DNA from: a virus
IMG/VR virus record: IMGVR_UViG_3300043409_000379
Span: 1-56,301 of that record
Length of the DNA stretch: 56,301 nt
Direction: 5' to 3' (one strand)
The position numbers were made by a program, and so were the translations under genes. The notes under the pieces were generated by a model. It ran no database searches and had not been told where the DNA came from. It saw only the letters and a program-made list of their open reading frames with translations. Numbering within the stretch: position 1 is the first letter of the stretch; every line of letters starts with the position of its first letter. This document shows, in pieces, positions 42,039 through 50,161 of this stretch.

Positions 42039-42593
42039 TCAACGTCCCCCTGCTCTACCAAATCCCTTAACAGCAATACCAGCACCACGATTTGAGGTGC
42101 GCTTGGCTTTTACCATGCCGCCTTCAGCTTTTTTCATTGATAAGACACCCGTTTTTTTATTACGAATAATCTGTGAAAAATCTACTTTTCCGCCTTTTTT
42201 CATTTCCATTCTCTGATCCCTAGTTGGAAATCTTCCGGGCAAGTCAGACATCGGATTATCAAAACTTCCGGGAATTGCTTTTTTCGTAGGGATAAAATCG
42301 TCGAGTTCTGGCTTCTTGTATTGGTTCATGCCCATATCTTCGGCCTTGAACCCTTTTGTCTGCTTTGGCGTAATATCGTAGTCCTCAAGTTCACTACGAT
42401 CTACTTTTCCAACCTTTGGAAGAGTGTCCATAATGTCCTTACCGCTCTTCATCCGCGCACCGCCACGATTGGATTCGGTCTTGGGTTTAGCGTAATCCGT
42501 TGTGTACTCTTTACCCTTAAAGGTAAATGTTTTTCCCGGACCCAGCAGTTCTCTTTGCGACTTAAACTCTTGTTCAAAAGGTGTTAACGCCAT
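42039..42593 (-). CDS. Small basic Gly-motif protein 2
   Basis: 184 residues from the ATG at 42593, with GGAG upstream. Lys-rich throughout, with KKGGKVDF and KAEGGMVKAKRTSNRG near the end. There is no clear globular domain. It belongs to the run of basic proteins 41627-44108. Confidence 0.68.
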   Translation of the reverse strand: MALTPFEQEFKSQRELLGPGKTFTFKGKEYTTDYAKPKTESNRGGARMKSGKDIMDTLPKVGKVDRSELEDYDITPKQTKGFKAEDMGMNQYKKPELDDFIPTKKAIPGSFDNPMSDLPGRFPTRDQRMEMKKGGKVDFSQIIRNKKTGVLSMKKAEGGMVKAKRTSNRGAGIAVKGFGRAGGR

Positions 42594-42594
42594 C

Positions 42595-42750
42595 TTACTT
42601 ACTCCTCTTCTTCGACATACCAGCCTGAGACAAGGCAATGGCGATTGCTTGTTTAGGGTTCTTTACCACAGGACCCTTCTTACTTCTTGTATTCAAGGTG
42701 CCAGCTTTAAACTCGCGCATCACCTTGCTGATTTTCTTCTGAGCCTTCAT
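42595..42750 (-). CDS. DUF6496-like small basic protein
   Basis: 51 residues, ATG at 42750, stop at 42595-42597. MKAQKKISKVMREFKAG, then NPKQAIAIALSQAGMSKK, the KQAIAIALS.AG signature of DUF6496. It is too short for most gene finders. It lies snugly between its neighbours. Function unknown. Confidence 0.8.
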   Translation of the reverse strand: MKAQKKISKVMREFKAGTLNTRSKKGPVVKNPKQAIAIALSQAGMSKKRSK

Positions 42751-42756
42751 GGTCAA

Positions 42757-42990
42757 TCACCTGTAGCCGGATGTCTTGGCAGCAATCTTGGGGGGCTGTT
42801 TTACAAACTGCTTTCCCTTCGCCTTGCCAGCACGTTTAGCCTTCGTCGTCGCAGCATACTCAGAAGGAGTAAGAGCCTTAATGGCAGCCTCCGGCAAATA
42901 CCTCTCACCTGTCTTACTAGACGGCTTACCAGATTTGGTACGCCACTTCTGATCAGACCAGTTCTTCAAGGATTGCTGTGGAGCCTTCAT
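42757..42990 (-). CDS. DUF5872-like basic protein
   Basis: 77 residues. LKNWSDQKWRTKSGKPSSKT then GERYLPEAAIKALTPSEYAA matches DUF5872, found in phages and large viruses. Very Lys-rich. The ATG overlaps the upstream stop region at 42990. Confidence 0.8.
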   Translation of the reverse strand: MKAPQQSLKNWSDQKWRTKSGKPSSKTGERYLPEAAIKALTPSEYAATTKAKRAGKAKGKQFVKQPPKIAAKTSGYR

Positions 42991-43175
42991 TAGTCCCTAT
43001 ATCCTCCGCCCTTTGCCTTGTACTGTTTAGCCAGCATCTGCGCTTTACGAGCAGACCACTGACCAGCAGCCGTACCCTGCACGGCTGCGCCTTTGATTTT
43101 GCTAAACAAAGCCTTCCTCATGGTAGGCTTTGTGTAGTTACCTGAGGCATTTACACCAGACTTCTTCACAGGCAA
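42990..43175 (-). CDS. Small basic protein
   Basis: 61 residues: SGNYTKPTMRKALFSKIKGA then SARKAQMLAKQYKAKGGGYRD. The KGGGYRD end recurs in similar phage genes near DUF5872 proteins. Possible nucleic-acid binding; function unknown. Confidence 0.75.
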   Translation of the reverse strand: MPVKKSGVNASGNYTKPTMRKALFSKIKGAAVQGTAAGQWSARKAQMLAKQYKAKGGGYRD

Positions 43176-43186
43176 CTCAACCTCCT

Positions 43187-43573
43187 TTAGCTTTTACCAC
43201 GGCCCTTTGGCTTACCAATAGCAATCATGATCGCCATGCCACGGCCTTTTGGAGCCATGCCACCCTTCTTCATGGCAAGACCTTTGCCCTTGGCAGCCAT
43301 TCCGCCGCCACGCATCTTCATGCCTTCAGACTTCTCCATCTTCATGCCTTCCATGCCTTCGTGCTTCATCATGGCCTTCTTGGAAGAGTACATTTCCTTG
43401 CCGCCGTACTCGCTAATCTTGCCAGCCTTTTTCTTGGTAGCCATGCCGCCCTTTTTCATGCCAAGACGAAATTCAGGGCGGGTGGGATCAAACTTGCGAA
43501 GCCCTGAGCCCTGTGCCGCCATCGGAGGAAATGCTTCCTGCTGTGCTTTGTTTAATCCCCGTTTCGGTTTCAT
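43187..43573 (-). CDS. Lys/Met/Gly-rich repeat protein
   Basis: 128 residues built of KKGGMATKKK, MKMRGGGMAAKGKGLAMKKG, GGMAPKGRGMA-type repeats, with more than 40% Lys, Met and Gly in the second half. No globular fold expected. A DNA-condensing role in the capsid is a reasonable guess without direct evidence. Confidence 0.7.
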   Translation of the reverse strand: MKPKRGLNKAQQEAFPPMAAQGSGLRKFDPTRPEFRLGMKKGGMATKKKAGKISEYGGKEMYSSKKAMMKHEGMEGMKMEKSEGMKMRGGGMAAKGKGLAMKKGGMAPKGRGMAIMIAIGKPKGRGKS

Positions 43574-43582
43574 GGTAGTCTC

Positions 43583-43825
43583 CTATCTGTTTTCAACTAA
43601 ACGATCTATTTTCTCTTCAATCCGATCAAATCTCTTGATGAGTTGGTCTAGATCGTTATGAAGATCTACTCGGGTAACATAGTTTCTGGCTATGTCTTCT
43701 CGCGTATTTGAGGTATGGCGGAACAATTCGTTAACCCTGCCATTAAGATACACCAAAATCCACGCCGTAGGAATGAGGATTATCGTTAAAAGTATGTTCC
43801 AGATAAACTCTAATCCAACCATCAT
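43583..43825 (-). CDS. Single-span membrane protein with coiled coil
   Basis: 80 residues from the ATG at 43825 or 43822; the frame opens higher. A transmembrane segment (FIWNILLTIILIPTAWILVY) is followed by a coil (LDQLIKRFDRIEEKIDRLVE). The form resembles small phage proteins called holin-like or spanin-like, but it lies amid head genes. It overlaps the DUF6321-like gene end. Confidence 0.7.
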   Translation of the reverse strand: MMVGLEFIWNILLTIILIPTAWILVYLNGRVNELFRHTSNTREDIARNYVTRVDLHNDLDQLIKRFDRIEEKIDRLVENR

Positions 43826-43826
43826 G

Positions 43827-44108
43827 TCAGCATTTCCATCTTTTACGTGCCTGACGAAGACGGCTGTTTGGATCTTTTGCAGCTTCCGGGAACATCTTCG
43901 CTTGTCCCGCTGATCTTGCACAGTAAGACTTACGGCGTTTAGCCCGCTCTCCTGTGGGCTTGTCTTCTGTCACGGCAGTCTTCAACTTCGATCCGGGGTT
44001 GGCACGGCGGAATGCTTTGACACCTTTTTCTGTCATGCCAGCACCGGTCTTCGTTTTACGGAAGTTGCCGGATTTGACAGATGTCTTAATCCCCATGCCC
44101 TTGGCCAT
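43827..44108 (-). CDS. DUF6321-like basic protein
   Basis: 93 residues. GMTEKGVKAFRRANPGSKLK then TAVTEDKPTGERAKRRKSYC and DPNSRLRQARKRWKC at the end match DUF6321, common in aquatic phages and other large viruses. Highly basic. Possibly DNA or RNA binding. Confidence 0.82.
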   Translation of the reverse strand: MAKGMGIKTSVKSGNFRKTKTGAGMTEKGVKAFRRANPGSKLKTAVTEDKPTGERAKRRKSYCARSAGQAKMFPEAAKDPNSRLRQARKRWKC

Positions 44109-44506
44109 CAGAAGTTCTTTACCATTTCAAGAACAATAGTATATCTGTCGCCGGAGGAGGCACCTACCGTAGTAAAAAGAAGGTCGCCTGTTTTTCCCGC
44201 ACCAGCGTTATTTGACAGACCACCAAACCTGTTAAAATCAAACGAAACGAATTGGTCCGCGCCGATGGTGTAACAAATAACGTCCGTTGACGCATCCCAA
44301 AGGAGGTCAACGCCCATACCTACTGTTATGGCGTCGAGGTTAACAATGTTGACTCCGGTGCAAGTTTGCCCTTGAAAACCAGTCAAGGCGGAAACATCTA
44401 CCTTGAGTACACCAGTTTCACCCGTTCCATCGGAAATGTTGGTAAATTTCATGACGGCTGTTCTTGTGCCATCAAAAATTATCTGTGAAGTTACTGCATC
44501 TGCCAT
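44108..44506 (-). CDS. Virion structural protein
   Basis: 132 residues, nearly all strands: QIIFDGTRTAVMKFTNISDG, VDLLWDASTDVICYTIGADQ, FDFNRFGGLSNNAGAGKTGD. The order is familiar from phage head-decoration or neck clusters; role unknown. The stop overlaps the next ATG. Confidence 0.78.
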   Translation of the reverse strand: MADAVTSQIIFDGTRTAVMKFTNISDGTGETGVLKVDVSALTGFQGQTCTGVNIVNLDAITVGMGVDLLWDASTDVICYTIGADQFVSFDFNRFGGLSNNAGAGKTGDLLFTTVGASSGDRYTIVLEMVKNF

Positions 44507-44530
44507 GTGATCTATCCTTCAAATAAGTGG

Positions 44531-44554
44531 AAGGGGTGCCAGATATTGACACCC
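44531..44554 (-). other. Intergenic hairpin
   Basis: GGGGTG and CACCCC flank an 11-12-base loop between two structural genes. On the minus strand it is followed by TTCC only, so it is at best a weak terminator or an mRNA-processing element. Confidence 0.4.
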
Positions 44555-44565
44555 CCTAAATCACA

Positions 44566-45042
44566 TTAGGGAACGTAAGTACCCTGCTGTATGTAGTTTA
44601 CTACCAGATAGCCCGTACCTGTGCCGGTGTTTGTTGATGTAATCATGATCTTTACATCAGTCGTCCCAACAGTAATCCAGTTACCAATTCGAGTTGCATC
44701 TGCACCCGCCGTGGCAGCAATAATACCAAGTGTACCGCCCGCAACTGCCGCAGCCGCCGTGAGTGCTGTTGCCGATGCTGTTGTGCCAACACCAAGGGTA
44801 GAGGCTACACCGCTCCAAATAGCAGTTACATAAAGTTGAATGCTTGTGATTGTGCTGTTCGCTGGGATTACGATGGATGTGGTATAAACGCCCGCAGACA
44901 CACCATTGGTAAGCTGAGTGATTGTTTCGTGCTGAGAAAGAACAACTTCGCCGACGTTATTAATGTCTGTGCCAAGTGTCGTACCCGTTGTAGATTTGAT
45001 GGTGCCAGCGCGAATTGGGCCAGAAAAGGTCGTCGTACCCAT
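44566..45042 (-). CDS. Possible capsid decoration protein
   Basis: 158 residues, Thr/Ala/Gly-rich: FSGPIRAGTIKSTTGTTLG then VGEVVLSQHETITQLTNGV and a strand-rich C-terminus (DVKIMITSTNTGTGTGYLVV). It lies immediately after the capsid gene terminator. Decoration or fibre role is inferred from position and composition. Confidence 0.7.
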   Translation of the reverse strand: MGTTTFSGPIRAGTIKSTTGTTLGTDINNVGEVVLSQHETITQLTNGVSAGVYTTSIVIPANSTITSIQLYVTAIWSGVASTLGVGTTASATALTAAAAVAGGTLGIIAATAGADATRIGNWITVGTTDVKIMITSTNTGTGTGYLVVNYIQQGTYVP

Positions 45043-45105
45043 GAGGATCTCCTGTCGTTGGGTTGTCTGCCACAGTGGCAGTCAGGGATTACAAAACTCT
45101 ACAAT

Positions 45106-45136
45106 AAAAAAAGGGCTGACACAAGGCCAGCCCTTT
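45106..45136 (-). terminator. Terminator after the major capsid gene
   Basis: AAAGGGCTG (45110-45118) and CAGCCCTTT (45128-45136) form a 9-bp stem with a 9-base loop; on the minus strand it runs into seven Ts (45106-45112). It would lower transcription past the highly expressed capsid gene. Confidence 0.9.
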
Positions 45137-45143
45137 CATATTT

Positions 45144-45156
45144 CTGTCAGTGACAG
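45144..45156. repeat. Perfect palindrome CTGTCA-G-TGACAG
   Basis: Two facing copies of the genome-enriched hexamer form a 13-base palindrome between the capsid stop codon and its terminator, in non-coding DNA. It may be a binding site or part of an extended terminator fold. Confidence 0.8.
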
Positions 45157-45159
45157 ATT

Positions 45160-46068
45160 TTATGCACCCTGCGAGCCGTACATGGCGCGAGGATCAGACC
45201 AACCGAAGCTATAACGCTCACGGGCCTTGTAACGAGCGTTGCCCGTTTCAAAGTCACCTTCCATAGCCGTCTTGATTGGGCTACGGACAAAGTGCTTCAT
45301 GCCGTTTGGTGCGTCTGTCTTAATGAAAAACGCATCAGGATCGGTCAGGAAGTGGTTAACACAGAAGCCCTGTGGCATGTAACCACCGGTCTTGATCGCA
45401 TTGATGTCATTATCAGCAGTACCAACACGCTGTTCCGACTTCAAGATACGCTCTGCGGTGAACTGAAGAGCAGATGGGATGATCAGCTTCATGCCACGGA
45501 GGGCAATCTTCAGACCACGCTCGTCGATGAACGCTGCAATGTCGATCAGAGCCTGTTCGAGAGAAGTCTCGTTAAGATCTGCCTGAGTTGCAAGCGTGTT
45601 CGACAAGTTACCGCCGCCAGTTGTAGGATGTGCGCTGTTGATCAACGAAACACCGTCGCCGCCCTTATAGGACGAGGAAAATGCGTTGTTGAGGACAGAA
45701 GCAGCCTTCACCTGTTTGGTGTTGGACATCGACCGTGCAAGAGCGCGGGTATAACGAGCCGACAGCTTGTCATACAGGTTATCTTCCACTGCCTCTTCCG
45801 TGATGGCGAATGCAAGAGCAATCGTCTCATGGGTGTAGCGAGCAGTAAAGGCTTCACCAGCGGTGTCATACGAAATGGCTGCGCCTTCGCCCTTTACAGG
45901 GGCTTGGCCGAAGCCGGAGAGCATGACCTCCTCCTCGAATGCACGGTCAGAATTTTCCGTGTCGAAGATTTCGGAATGCTCATTGTCGTAACGGTCGTAC
46001 TCCAAACCGAAAAGGGCGTTAAGACCCGGCTCCAGTTCTTTGAGGAGTTGTGAACGAGTAATAGCCAT
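45160..46068 (-). CDS. Major capsid protein
   Basis: 302 residues with AAGGAG nine bases before the ATG. MAITRSQLLKELEPGLNALF, GFGQAPVKGEGAAISYDTAG, FAITEEAVEDNLYDKLSARY and NDINAIKTGGYMPQGF match the Mu gpT-like branch of HK97-fold capsid proteins. It forms the icosahedral shell. It is followed by a terminator and preceded by a decoration-like gene and scaffold. Confidence 0.93.
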   Translation of the reverse strand: MAITRSQLLKELEPGLNALFGLEYDRYDNEHSEIFDTENSDRAFEEEVMLSGFGQAPVKGEGAAISYDTAGEAFTARYTHETIALAFAITEEAVEDNLYDKLSARYTRALARSMSNTKQVKAASVLNNAFSSSYKGGDGVSLINSAHPTTGGGNLSNTLATQADLNETSLEQALIDIAAFIDERGLKIALRGMKLIIPSALQFTAERILKSEQRVGTADNDINAIKTGGYMPQGFCVNHFLTDPDAFFIKTDAPNGMKHFVRSPIKTAMEGDFETGNARYKARERYSFGWSDPRAMYGSQGA

Positions 46069-46081
46069 GGTTCATTACTCC

Positions 46082-46699
46082 TTAAATACCCGCGCCAGTG
46101 CCATTGGCATTGTAACGGTAGAAGTGGTTGTTAAGCAAAACAATCGCCAGACGCCCAGCAACCGTTGCATCGGAGTTCGCAGGAGTATCCTCGAAGCCCA
46201 AAATGCGGAGGTTGAGAGTGTTGGTAGTTGTCGCCGTTGAAACTGCCAACTCACCTGCGGACAAACCAGAGGTCGTTGAACCCGTGGTAGCCGTTGCAAA
46301 GTTAGCATTTGCGTGGATGATAGAGTCGGCGGCAGCCGCATCGCAGTTGATCAAGAACGTCTGATCAGGATGTGCAGAAATGATAGCCGTAGCCGCAGAA
46401 CCACTAAGGACCGCAGCCGTACCGGGCCAGAAAGGTGACCACTTAGGTTTACCTGTCAGGTCGATATAGTTACAGCCAAGAAACGCACCTAGAATTGGAA
46501 CAGTACCACCGGCAGCCGCGCCAACAACGTCAATCATACCGTTTGTCAATGGAATCACAGGAGTACCCTGATAGATTACCGAAGACGTTCCAGCAGTTGC
46601 CGATGTCTGAATGTTGAATACAACATCACCGTTGGTATTTGCACCGCTTCCAAGCATACGATACGGGCGAAGCCCGAATGCGGCATCAATATTTGCCAT
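46082..46699 (-). CDS. Capsid decoration / head fibre-like protein
   Basis: 205 residues. MANIDAAFGLRPYRMLGSGA is a well-known start for proteins beside Mu-like capsid genes. The body is strand-rich (GGTVPILGAFLGCNYIDLTG) and ends FYRYNANGTGAGI. A stabilising role on the capsid surface is likely but inferred. Confidence 0.8.
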   Translation of the reverse strand: MANIDAAFGLRPYRMLGSGANTNGDVVFNIQTSATAGTSSVIYQGTPVIPLTNGMIDVVGAAAGGTVPILGAFLGCNYIDLTGKPKWSPFWPGTAAVLSGSAATAIISAHPDQTFLINCDAAAADSIIHANANFATATTGSTTSGLSAGELAVSTATTTNTLNLRILGFEDTPANSDATVAGRLAIVLLNNHFYRYNANGTGAGI

Positions 46700-46715
46700 T
46701 GCTTAGATCCTTATG

Positions 46716-47171
46716 TTATTCGGCTGCACGATTGCCGCCGAAAGTGACTCTAGATTGCCGTTCAGGTTTAATAATCGGCATGGACGGATGTTGATCTCTC
46801 ATCAGGTCGTTATCAACCGCGTCAAGCTGTTGCTGCGCTTGGCGGTTATAATAAGCAGTACGCTGATTTACCAGATCTACGGGAATACGCGCTAAGACAA
46901 GACCCCCAACTGCAATGACACCAGCATGCTTGCCGTTATCAATCGTGGGAAGATCCCAATCTGGGTATTCTTCGGCGCGAACGAGTTCAAACCCTTCGCG
47001 AAGTCGTGCGGACATGTTCTTCCGATCATCAACACCTGCGGCCTCCATTCGGAGCCAACGGTGCCTAAAACCCTCCGGTGCGGGGGGCGCGTCCAAAGAG
47101 GACGGTGGTTTCCAAGTCGTAGGTTTTACGGTCTTGGAGCGGACGGTATCTTCGCGTTTTGAGCGATCCAT
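46716..47171 (-). CDS. Conserved head-cluster protein
   Basis: 151 residues: TWKPPSSLDAPPAPEGFRHR then WLRMEAAGVDDRKNMSARLR and EYPDWDLPTIDNGKHAGVIA. This order is frequent between scaffold and capsid genes of related phages. Function unknown, perhaps a minor head protein. Confidence 0.78.
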   Translation of the reverse strand: MDRSKREDTVRSKTVKPTTWKPPSSLDAPPAPEGFRHRWLRMEAAGVDDRKNMSARLREGFELVRAEEYPDWDLPTIDNGKHAGVIAVGGLVLARIPVDLVNQRTAYYNRQAQQQLDAVDNDLMRDQHPSMPIIKPERQSRVTFGGNRAAE

Positions 47172-47173
47172 AA

Positions 47174-48043
47174 TCAGTCTCTCTCTGCTTGCTTCAGATT
47201 TACCTGCCGGGCGTACTGTTCATAACTCAGCCCCAGTGCTTTGGCAATCTTTTTTTGTGAAGTGGAAAGGTCGTCACCCTTGACAGCCTTGTTTGTTCTT
47301 TGTGCGCTGGTAGGCCGCGCACCTCCGACAGCGGATGCCAGCTTGGTTCCCTTGGCAAATTTATGCGGGAAATCATTCCGAATACGCTTGTCCAACTCAC
47401 GATAATACGCATCGCTCGAAGGATTGAACCCCTCTGCAACAAGATCATTGTGAGTGTCGTAGGCCGTGTAAGTCATGGCCTTATCCGCTCCAAACCATTC
47501 ATTACGCTCCGCCCACTGCTGGGCCTTCTCGTCAGGAACTGGTTCTCTTTGAGGAGCAGCAACTTGCTGCGCAGACTGTTTGTCATACAACGTCCGCTGT
47601 TCCTGTTGATACTTGTAGTTGCGGATCTTGTCGCGTTCCAGTTCAAGCCTTGCAAGATACTGGTTAGCTTCAAGCTGTTTATCCGTGTCACCAGTGTCAA
47701 CAGCAGATCGATACTGGTCCTTGTAAAGCTGCTCTTGGACCTTGATCCGCGTGTCAGCTTCTGTCGTGTACGACTGATCCAAAAGTGATGTGCGCCTCTG
47801 CATAACATCAAGCTGGTTCTTGACAGATTTGGCATAGTCCAGTGCCGCCTGTTCACGACGCTCGGTTTCGCGGACTTTATAAGTCAGCTTACCAATGCGC
47901 TTCCTGACAGATTCACTCTGGGAGGCTAGGTCGTCATCGTCGTCGTCTTTTGATTTCGGTTTAACCTCTACCTCAACATCCTCGTCATCTGACAACTCTT
48001 CATCTACAACGGTTACTTCAACATCTTCATCATCTTCAAACAT
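47174..48043 (-). CDS. Scaffolding protein
   Basis: 289 residues. The N-terminal 35 residues are very acidic (DDEDVEVEVKPKSKDDDDDD), a long coiled coil follows (RKRIGKLTYKVRETERREQA), and the C-terminal half is mixed. It directly precedes the capsid genes in transcription order. This acidic-plus-coil form is typical of scaffolds that guide shell assembly. Confidence 0.85.
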   Translation of the reverse strand: MFEDDEDVEVTVVDEELSDDEDVEVEVKPKSKDDDDDDLASQSESVRKRIGKLTYKVRETERREQAALDYAKSVKNQLDVMQRRTSLLDQSYTTEADTRIKVQEQLYKDQYRSAVDTGDTDKQLEANQYLARLELERDKIRNYKYQQEQRTLYDKQSAQQVAAPQREPVPDEKAQQWAERNEWFGADKAMTYTAYDTHNDLVAEGFNPSSDAYYRELDKRIRNDFPHKFAKGTKLASAVGGARPTSAQRTNKAVKGDDLSTSQKKIAKALGLSYEQYARQVNLKQAERD

Positions 48044-48063
48044 GGTAACTCCTTAATGCGCTG

Positions 48064-48543
48064 TTAGACATTCATGATGTCTTCTGGATCAGCGATGGTT
48101 GCGATGACCTCATCATCGTTTAGGATACGAACTTCACCGCCATCAATCTTGAAGCGTGAACCCGCATAGCGACCGAATAGAATCCAGTCGTTCTTCTTGC
48201 ACCACGGACCTGCGGTGAATTTGTTTTCGTCCCCGTAAGCGTCTGGCCCAACTGCCAGAACAAGCCCGACGACGGTGGCAATGGTCTGTCTCTCGACATA
48301 CTCATCTGCCAAATGAATACCGCCTCGTGTCTTACCTATGCCACGATAGGGAAGAACAAGGATGCGCCATCCTGTAGGTTTTGGTAATCGGTCGAATACA
48401 CTGGAGGGGATCTTGGCAGGGTCTAAATACCTGTCCTCCAAGGCCACATAGGCTTCTTCCAGTGCGGATTTTGGGGCCTCTACATTCTGAGGCTGGGCCT
48501 TCATAGCTTCTGCAACGTGAGTTGGCAGTATTAAACTACTCAT
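48064..48543 (-). CDS. GroES-like co-chaperonin
   Basis: 159 residues. After a 50-residue phage-specific N-terminus, RLPKPTGWRILVLPYRGIGK, RGGIHLADEYVERQTIATVV, GLVLAVGPDAY, DWILFGRYAGSRFKIDGGEV and IRILNDDEVIATI follow the Cpn10 order with the mobile-loop position at KTRGGIHLAD. It probably caps host GroEL during capsid folding, like T4 gp31. Neighbouring capsid and scaffold genes agree. Confidence 0.9.
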   Translation of the reverse strand: MSSLILPTHVAEAMKAQPQNVEAPKSALEEAYVALEDRYLDPAKIPSSVFDRLPKPTGWRILVLPYRGIGKTRGGIHLADEYVERQTIATVVGLVLAVGPDAYGDENKFTAGPWCKKNDWILFGRYAGSRFKIDGGEVRILNDDEVIATIADPEDIMNV

Positions 48544-48730
48544 CCTTGTCTTCCTGTTTAAGCAGAGAGCGTATTACGTATTCGGCTTCCACCCAGACTT
48601 CGTACTTTGCACGAAGCTGCTTGTATGCCACGAAATCAGGAACCGCGCCCTCTGTGATCGCTTCCCTGATAACTTCTTTTCTGTTAGCAAATGTCCTTAG
48701 AACTCTGTCAGCAAAGAACAGACTATCCAC
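48536..48730 (-). CDS. Small conserved protein
   Basis: 64 residues, helical: FFADRVLRTFANRKEVIREA then VPDFVAYKQLRAKYEVWVEA. It overlaps the GroES-like gene by 8 bases. Known in related phages without a role. Confidence 0.75.
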   Translation of the reverse strand: MDSLFFADRVLRTFANRKEVIREAITEGAVPDFVAYKQLRAKYEVWVEAEYVIRSLLKQEDKDE

Positions 48731-48739
48731 ATGATCTCC

Positions 48740-49267
48740 TTATCCAATCGGCGTTGAGTTATGGATCATTGCATCCTTCTTCTGGCTACCTGCGGAGGAG
48801 CCAAAGAAGAACGCCATGATTCCGGTCCAAGCCGCGCTTAACGTACCAAACATCATCAAAAGCACGTCGCCGCCTTTTTCTGGCAGACCGTATACCAGAA
48901 TGTACAGCAATATCCCAAAAAAACCGAACGTCACCCCAATGGCAAGCACCCGGGGGAGCCAGTCCTTTGTTTCCTTCTGCATGTCACGGGCTGATTTCCT
49001 GTCATCAACAGCAATCCGCTCCAGATCAATGTCAAGACTTCTCATTTGAACCTTGAAGTCCGCATCCACCTTCTTGACAGAAGCAAGCTGTTCAGGGGTT
49101 GCCGTAGACAGGGCCGTTGCAATGTCACTGTCATTACCATCGGGGTGGCCAAGAAGAACCTCTGACAGGGCTTTGACAGCAACACCAGCAAGGGGTCCAC
49201 CCAAGGCTGTTGCCAGAGTTGGCGCGACAGACCCGATCAAAGGGCCGAATGTTTTAAGAAGATCCAT
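48740..49267 (-). CDS. Holin candidate
   Basis: 175 residues. It has a hydrophobic Gly/Ala-rich N-terminus (LIGSVAPTLATALGGPLAGV), a charged middle (VDADFKVQMRSLDIDLERIA) and two transmembrane segments (VLAIGVTFGFFGILLYILVY and LLMMFGTLSAAWTGIMAFFF) before a short tail. This form is common for phage holin-family proteins. It starts the lysis-like group 48740-50160. Confidence 0.78.
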   Translation of the reverse strand: MDLLKTFGPLIGSVAPTLATALGGPLAGVAVKALSEVLLGHPDGNDSDIATALSTATPEQLASVKKVDADFKVQMRSLDIDLERIAVDDRKSARDMQKETKDWLPRVLAIGVTFGFFGILLYILVYGLPEKGGDVLLMMFGTLSAAWTGIMAFFFGSSAGSQKKDAMIHNSTPIG

Positions 49268-49508
49268 TTTTATCTCCAGTGGATTTAGAACCTAACATGA
49301 TCCCTGACAGAGTTCCTGTCAGGAAGGTGGCGATTGGAGCAATTAGCTTGAAAAACTCTTGGTCATTGGGGGCCTGTCCGTCTATCGGCTGCACAACAAA
49401 TATTAGACTATATAAGACAGCAAAGACAGTTCCTGTCAGAGTAAGACATAGGGATATCCCAATGATAAACTGAAGCAAGGCATGTAGTTCGTCCTCTTTA
49501 ATCCTCAT
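49254..49508 (-). CDS. Two-span membrane protein, holin/antiholin candidate
   Basis: 84 residues from the ATG at 49508. Two hydrophobic segments: LLQFIIGISLCLTLTGTVFA with VLYSLIFVV, and FFKLIAPIATFLTGTLSGIM. It overlaps the holin-like gene and the upstream lipoprotein gene. A hairpin with arms CCTGACAG and CTGTCAGG (49303-49323) lies inside the gene. Confidence 0.7.
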   Translation of the reverse strand: MRIKEDELHALLQFIIGISLCLTLTGTVFAVLYSLIFVVQPIDGQAPNDQEFFKLIAPIATFLTGTLSGIMLGSKSTGDKNGSS

Positions 49509-49693
49509 CTTGCGACGGCTCCGCACGGGTTTCTTTTTAGGGTGTCGGCTGAACAGGTTCCAGAAGCGGTGCAGATAGGAGGGTTGCACTCCGCCGCGTC
49601 CCAGTTCTTGGGGTCTTGACACGGATACCTGTACCGATCCTCACATCCTGTCAGAACCAAGAATATTGTTCCAGCCACCAACAAGTGTTTCAT
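49505..49693 (-). CDS. Small lipoprotein, outer-membrane spanin candidate
   Basis: 62 residues from the ATG at 49693. The signal MKHLLVAGTIFLVLTGC ends in a lipobox (LTGC). The mature part is Cys-rich (CEDRYRYPC, AECNPPICTASGTC). It overlaps both neighbours by 4 bases. Small lipoproteins beside holins often act as o-spanins. Confidence 0.75.
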   Translation of the reverse strand: MKHLLVAGTIFLVLTGCEDRYRYPCQDPKNWDAAECNPPICTASGTCSADTLKRNPCGAVAR

Positions 49694-50160
49694 TTGTGCG
49701 TGAACACGACCATTCCGATGCCAACGCATACGGAGAACAAAACAACAGCACCAACAAGCCATGCGCCTATGATTAAGTCCTTCATGTTCTCTTCAGCCTC
49801 ATGCTGGGCCGCCGCTGCCTGACGCTGGGCTTCCTTACGCATTTCGGTTACTTCCTTCTGAATTGAAATCCACGCCTGTTGACCGTATGCGCCTACAAAA
49901 AGGTTTCTGGTGTCTAACTGAAGTTTTTGGGCCTTCTGTTTCAGTGTGTACAGCTTAATCGCCTCGGCCTCAAATTCAGCTTGGCTTTGGAAAAGCCGTT
50001 TATTCCTTTTGCCGCTGGTGAGCTGGGTTATCTGGGCAATTCGGGCAAAGAGGCTTCCGACTTTTTCGGCAACGTCCAGCATCTCATGACCAGAGTCCAC
50101 GGCACCTTTAATGCCGTTGTACAACGCCGTGGCTCCAGCAATGAGAGTAAAAGGGTCCAC
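49690..50160 (-). CDS. Coiled-coil protein with C-terminal membrane anchor
   Basis: 156 residues. MDPFTLIAGATALYNGIKGA start, central long helices (EFEAEAIKLYTLKQKAQKLQ, VTEMRKEAQRQAAAAQHEAE), then a transmembrane segment (LIIGAWLVGAVVLFSVCVGI). The start is common in phage structural/lysis clusters. It could pair with the lipoprotein, but i-spanins usually have the membrane segment at the N-terminus. Confidence 0.72.
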   Translation of the reverse strand: MDPFTLIAGATALYNGIKGAVDSGHEMLDVAEKVGSLFARIAQITQLTSGKRNKRLFQSQAEFEAEAIKLYTLKQKAQKLQLDTRNLFVGAYGQQAWISIQKEVTEMRKEAQRQAAAAQHEAEENMKDLIIGAWLVGAVVLFSVCVGIGMVVFTHK

Positions 50161-50161
50161 A

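Noticed and set aside
45292-46053. Plus-strand 253-codon frame opposite the capsid gene
   Set aside because: It is a shadow of the well-supported major capsid gene with no ribosome site or recognisable fold.
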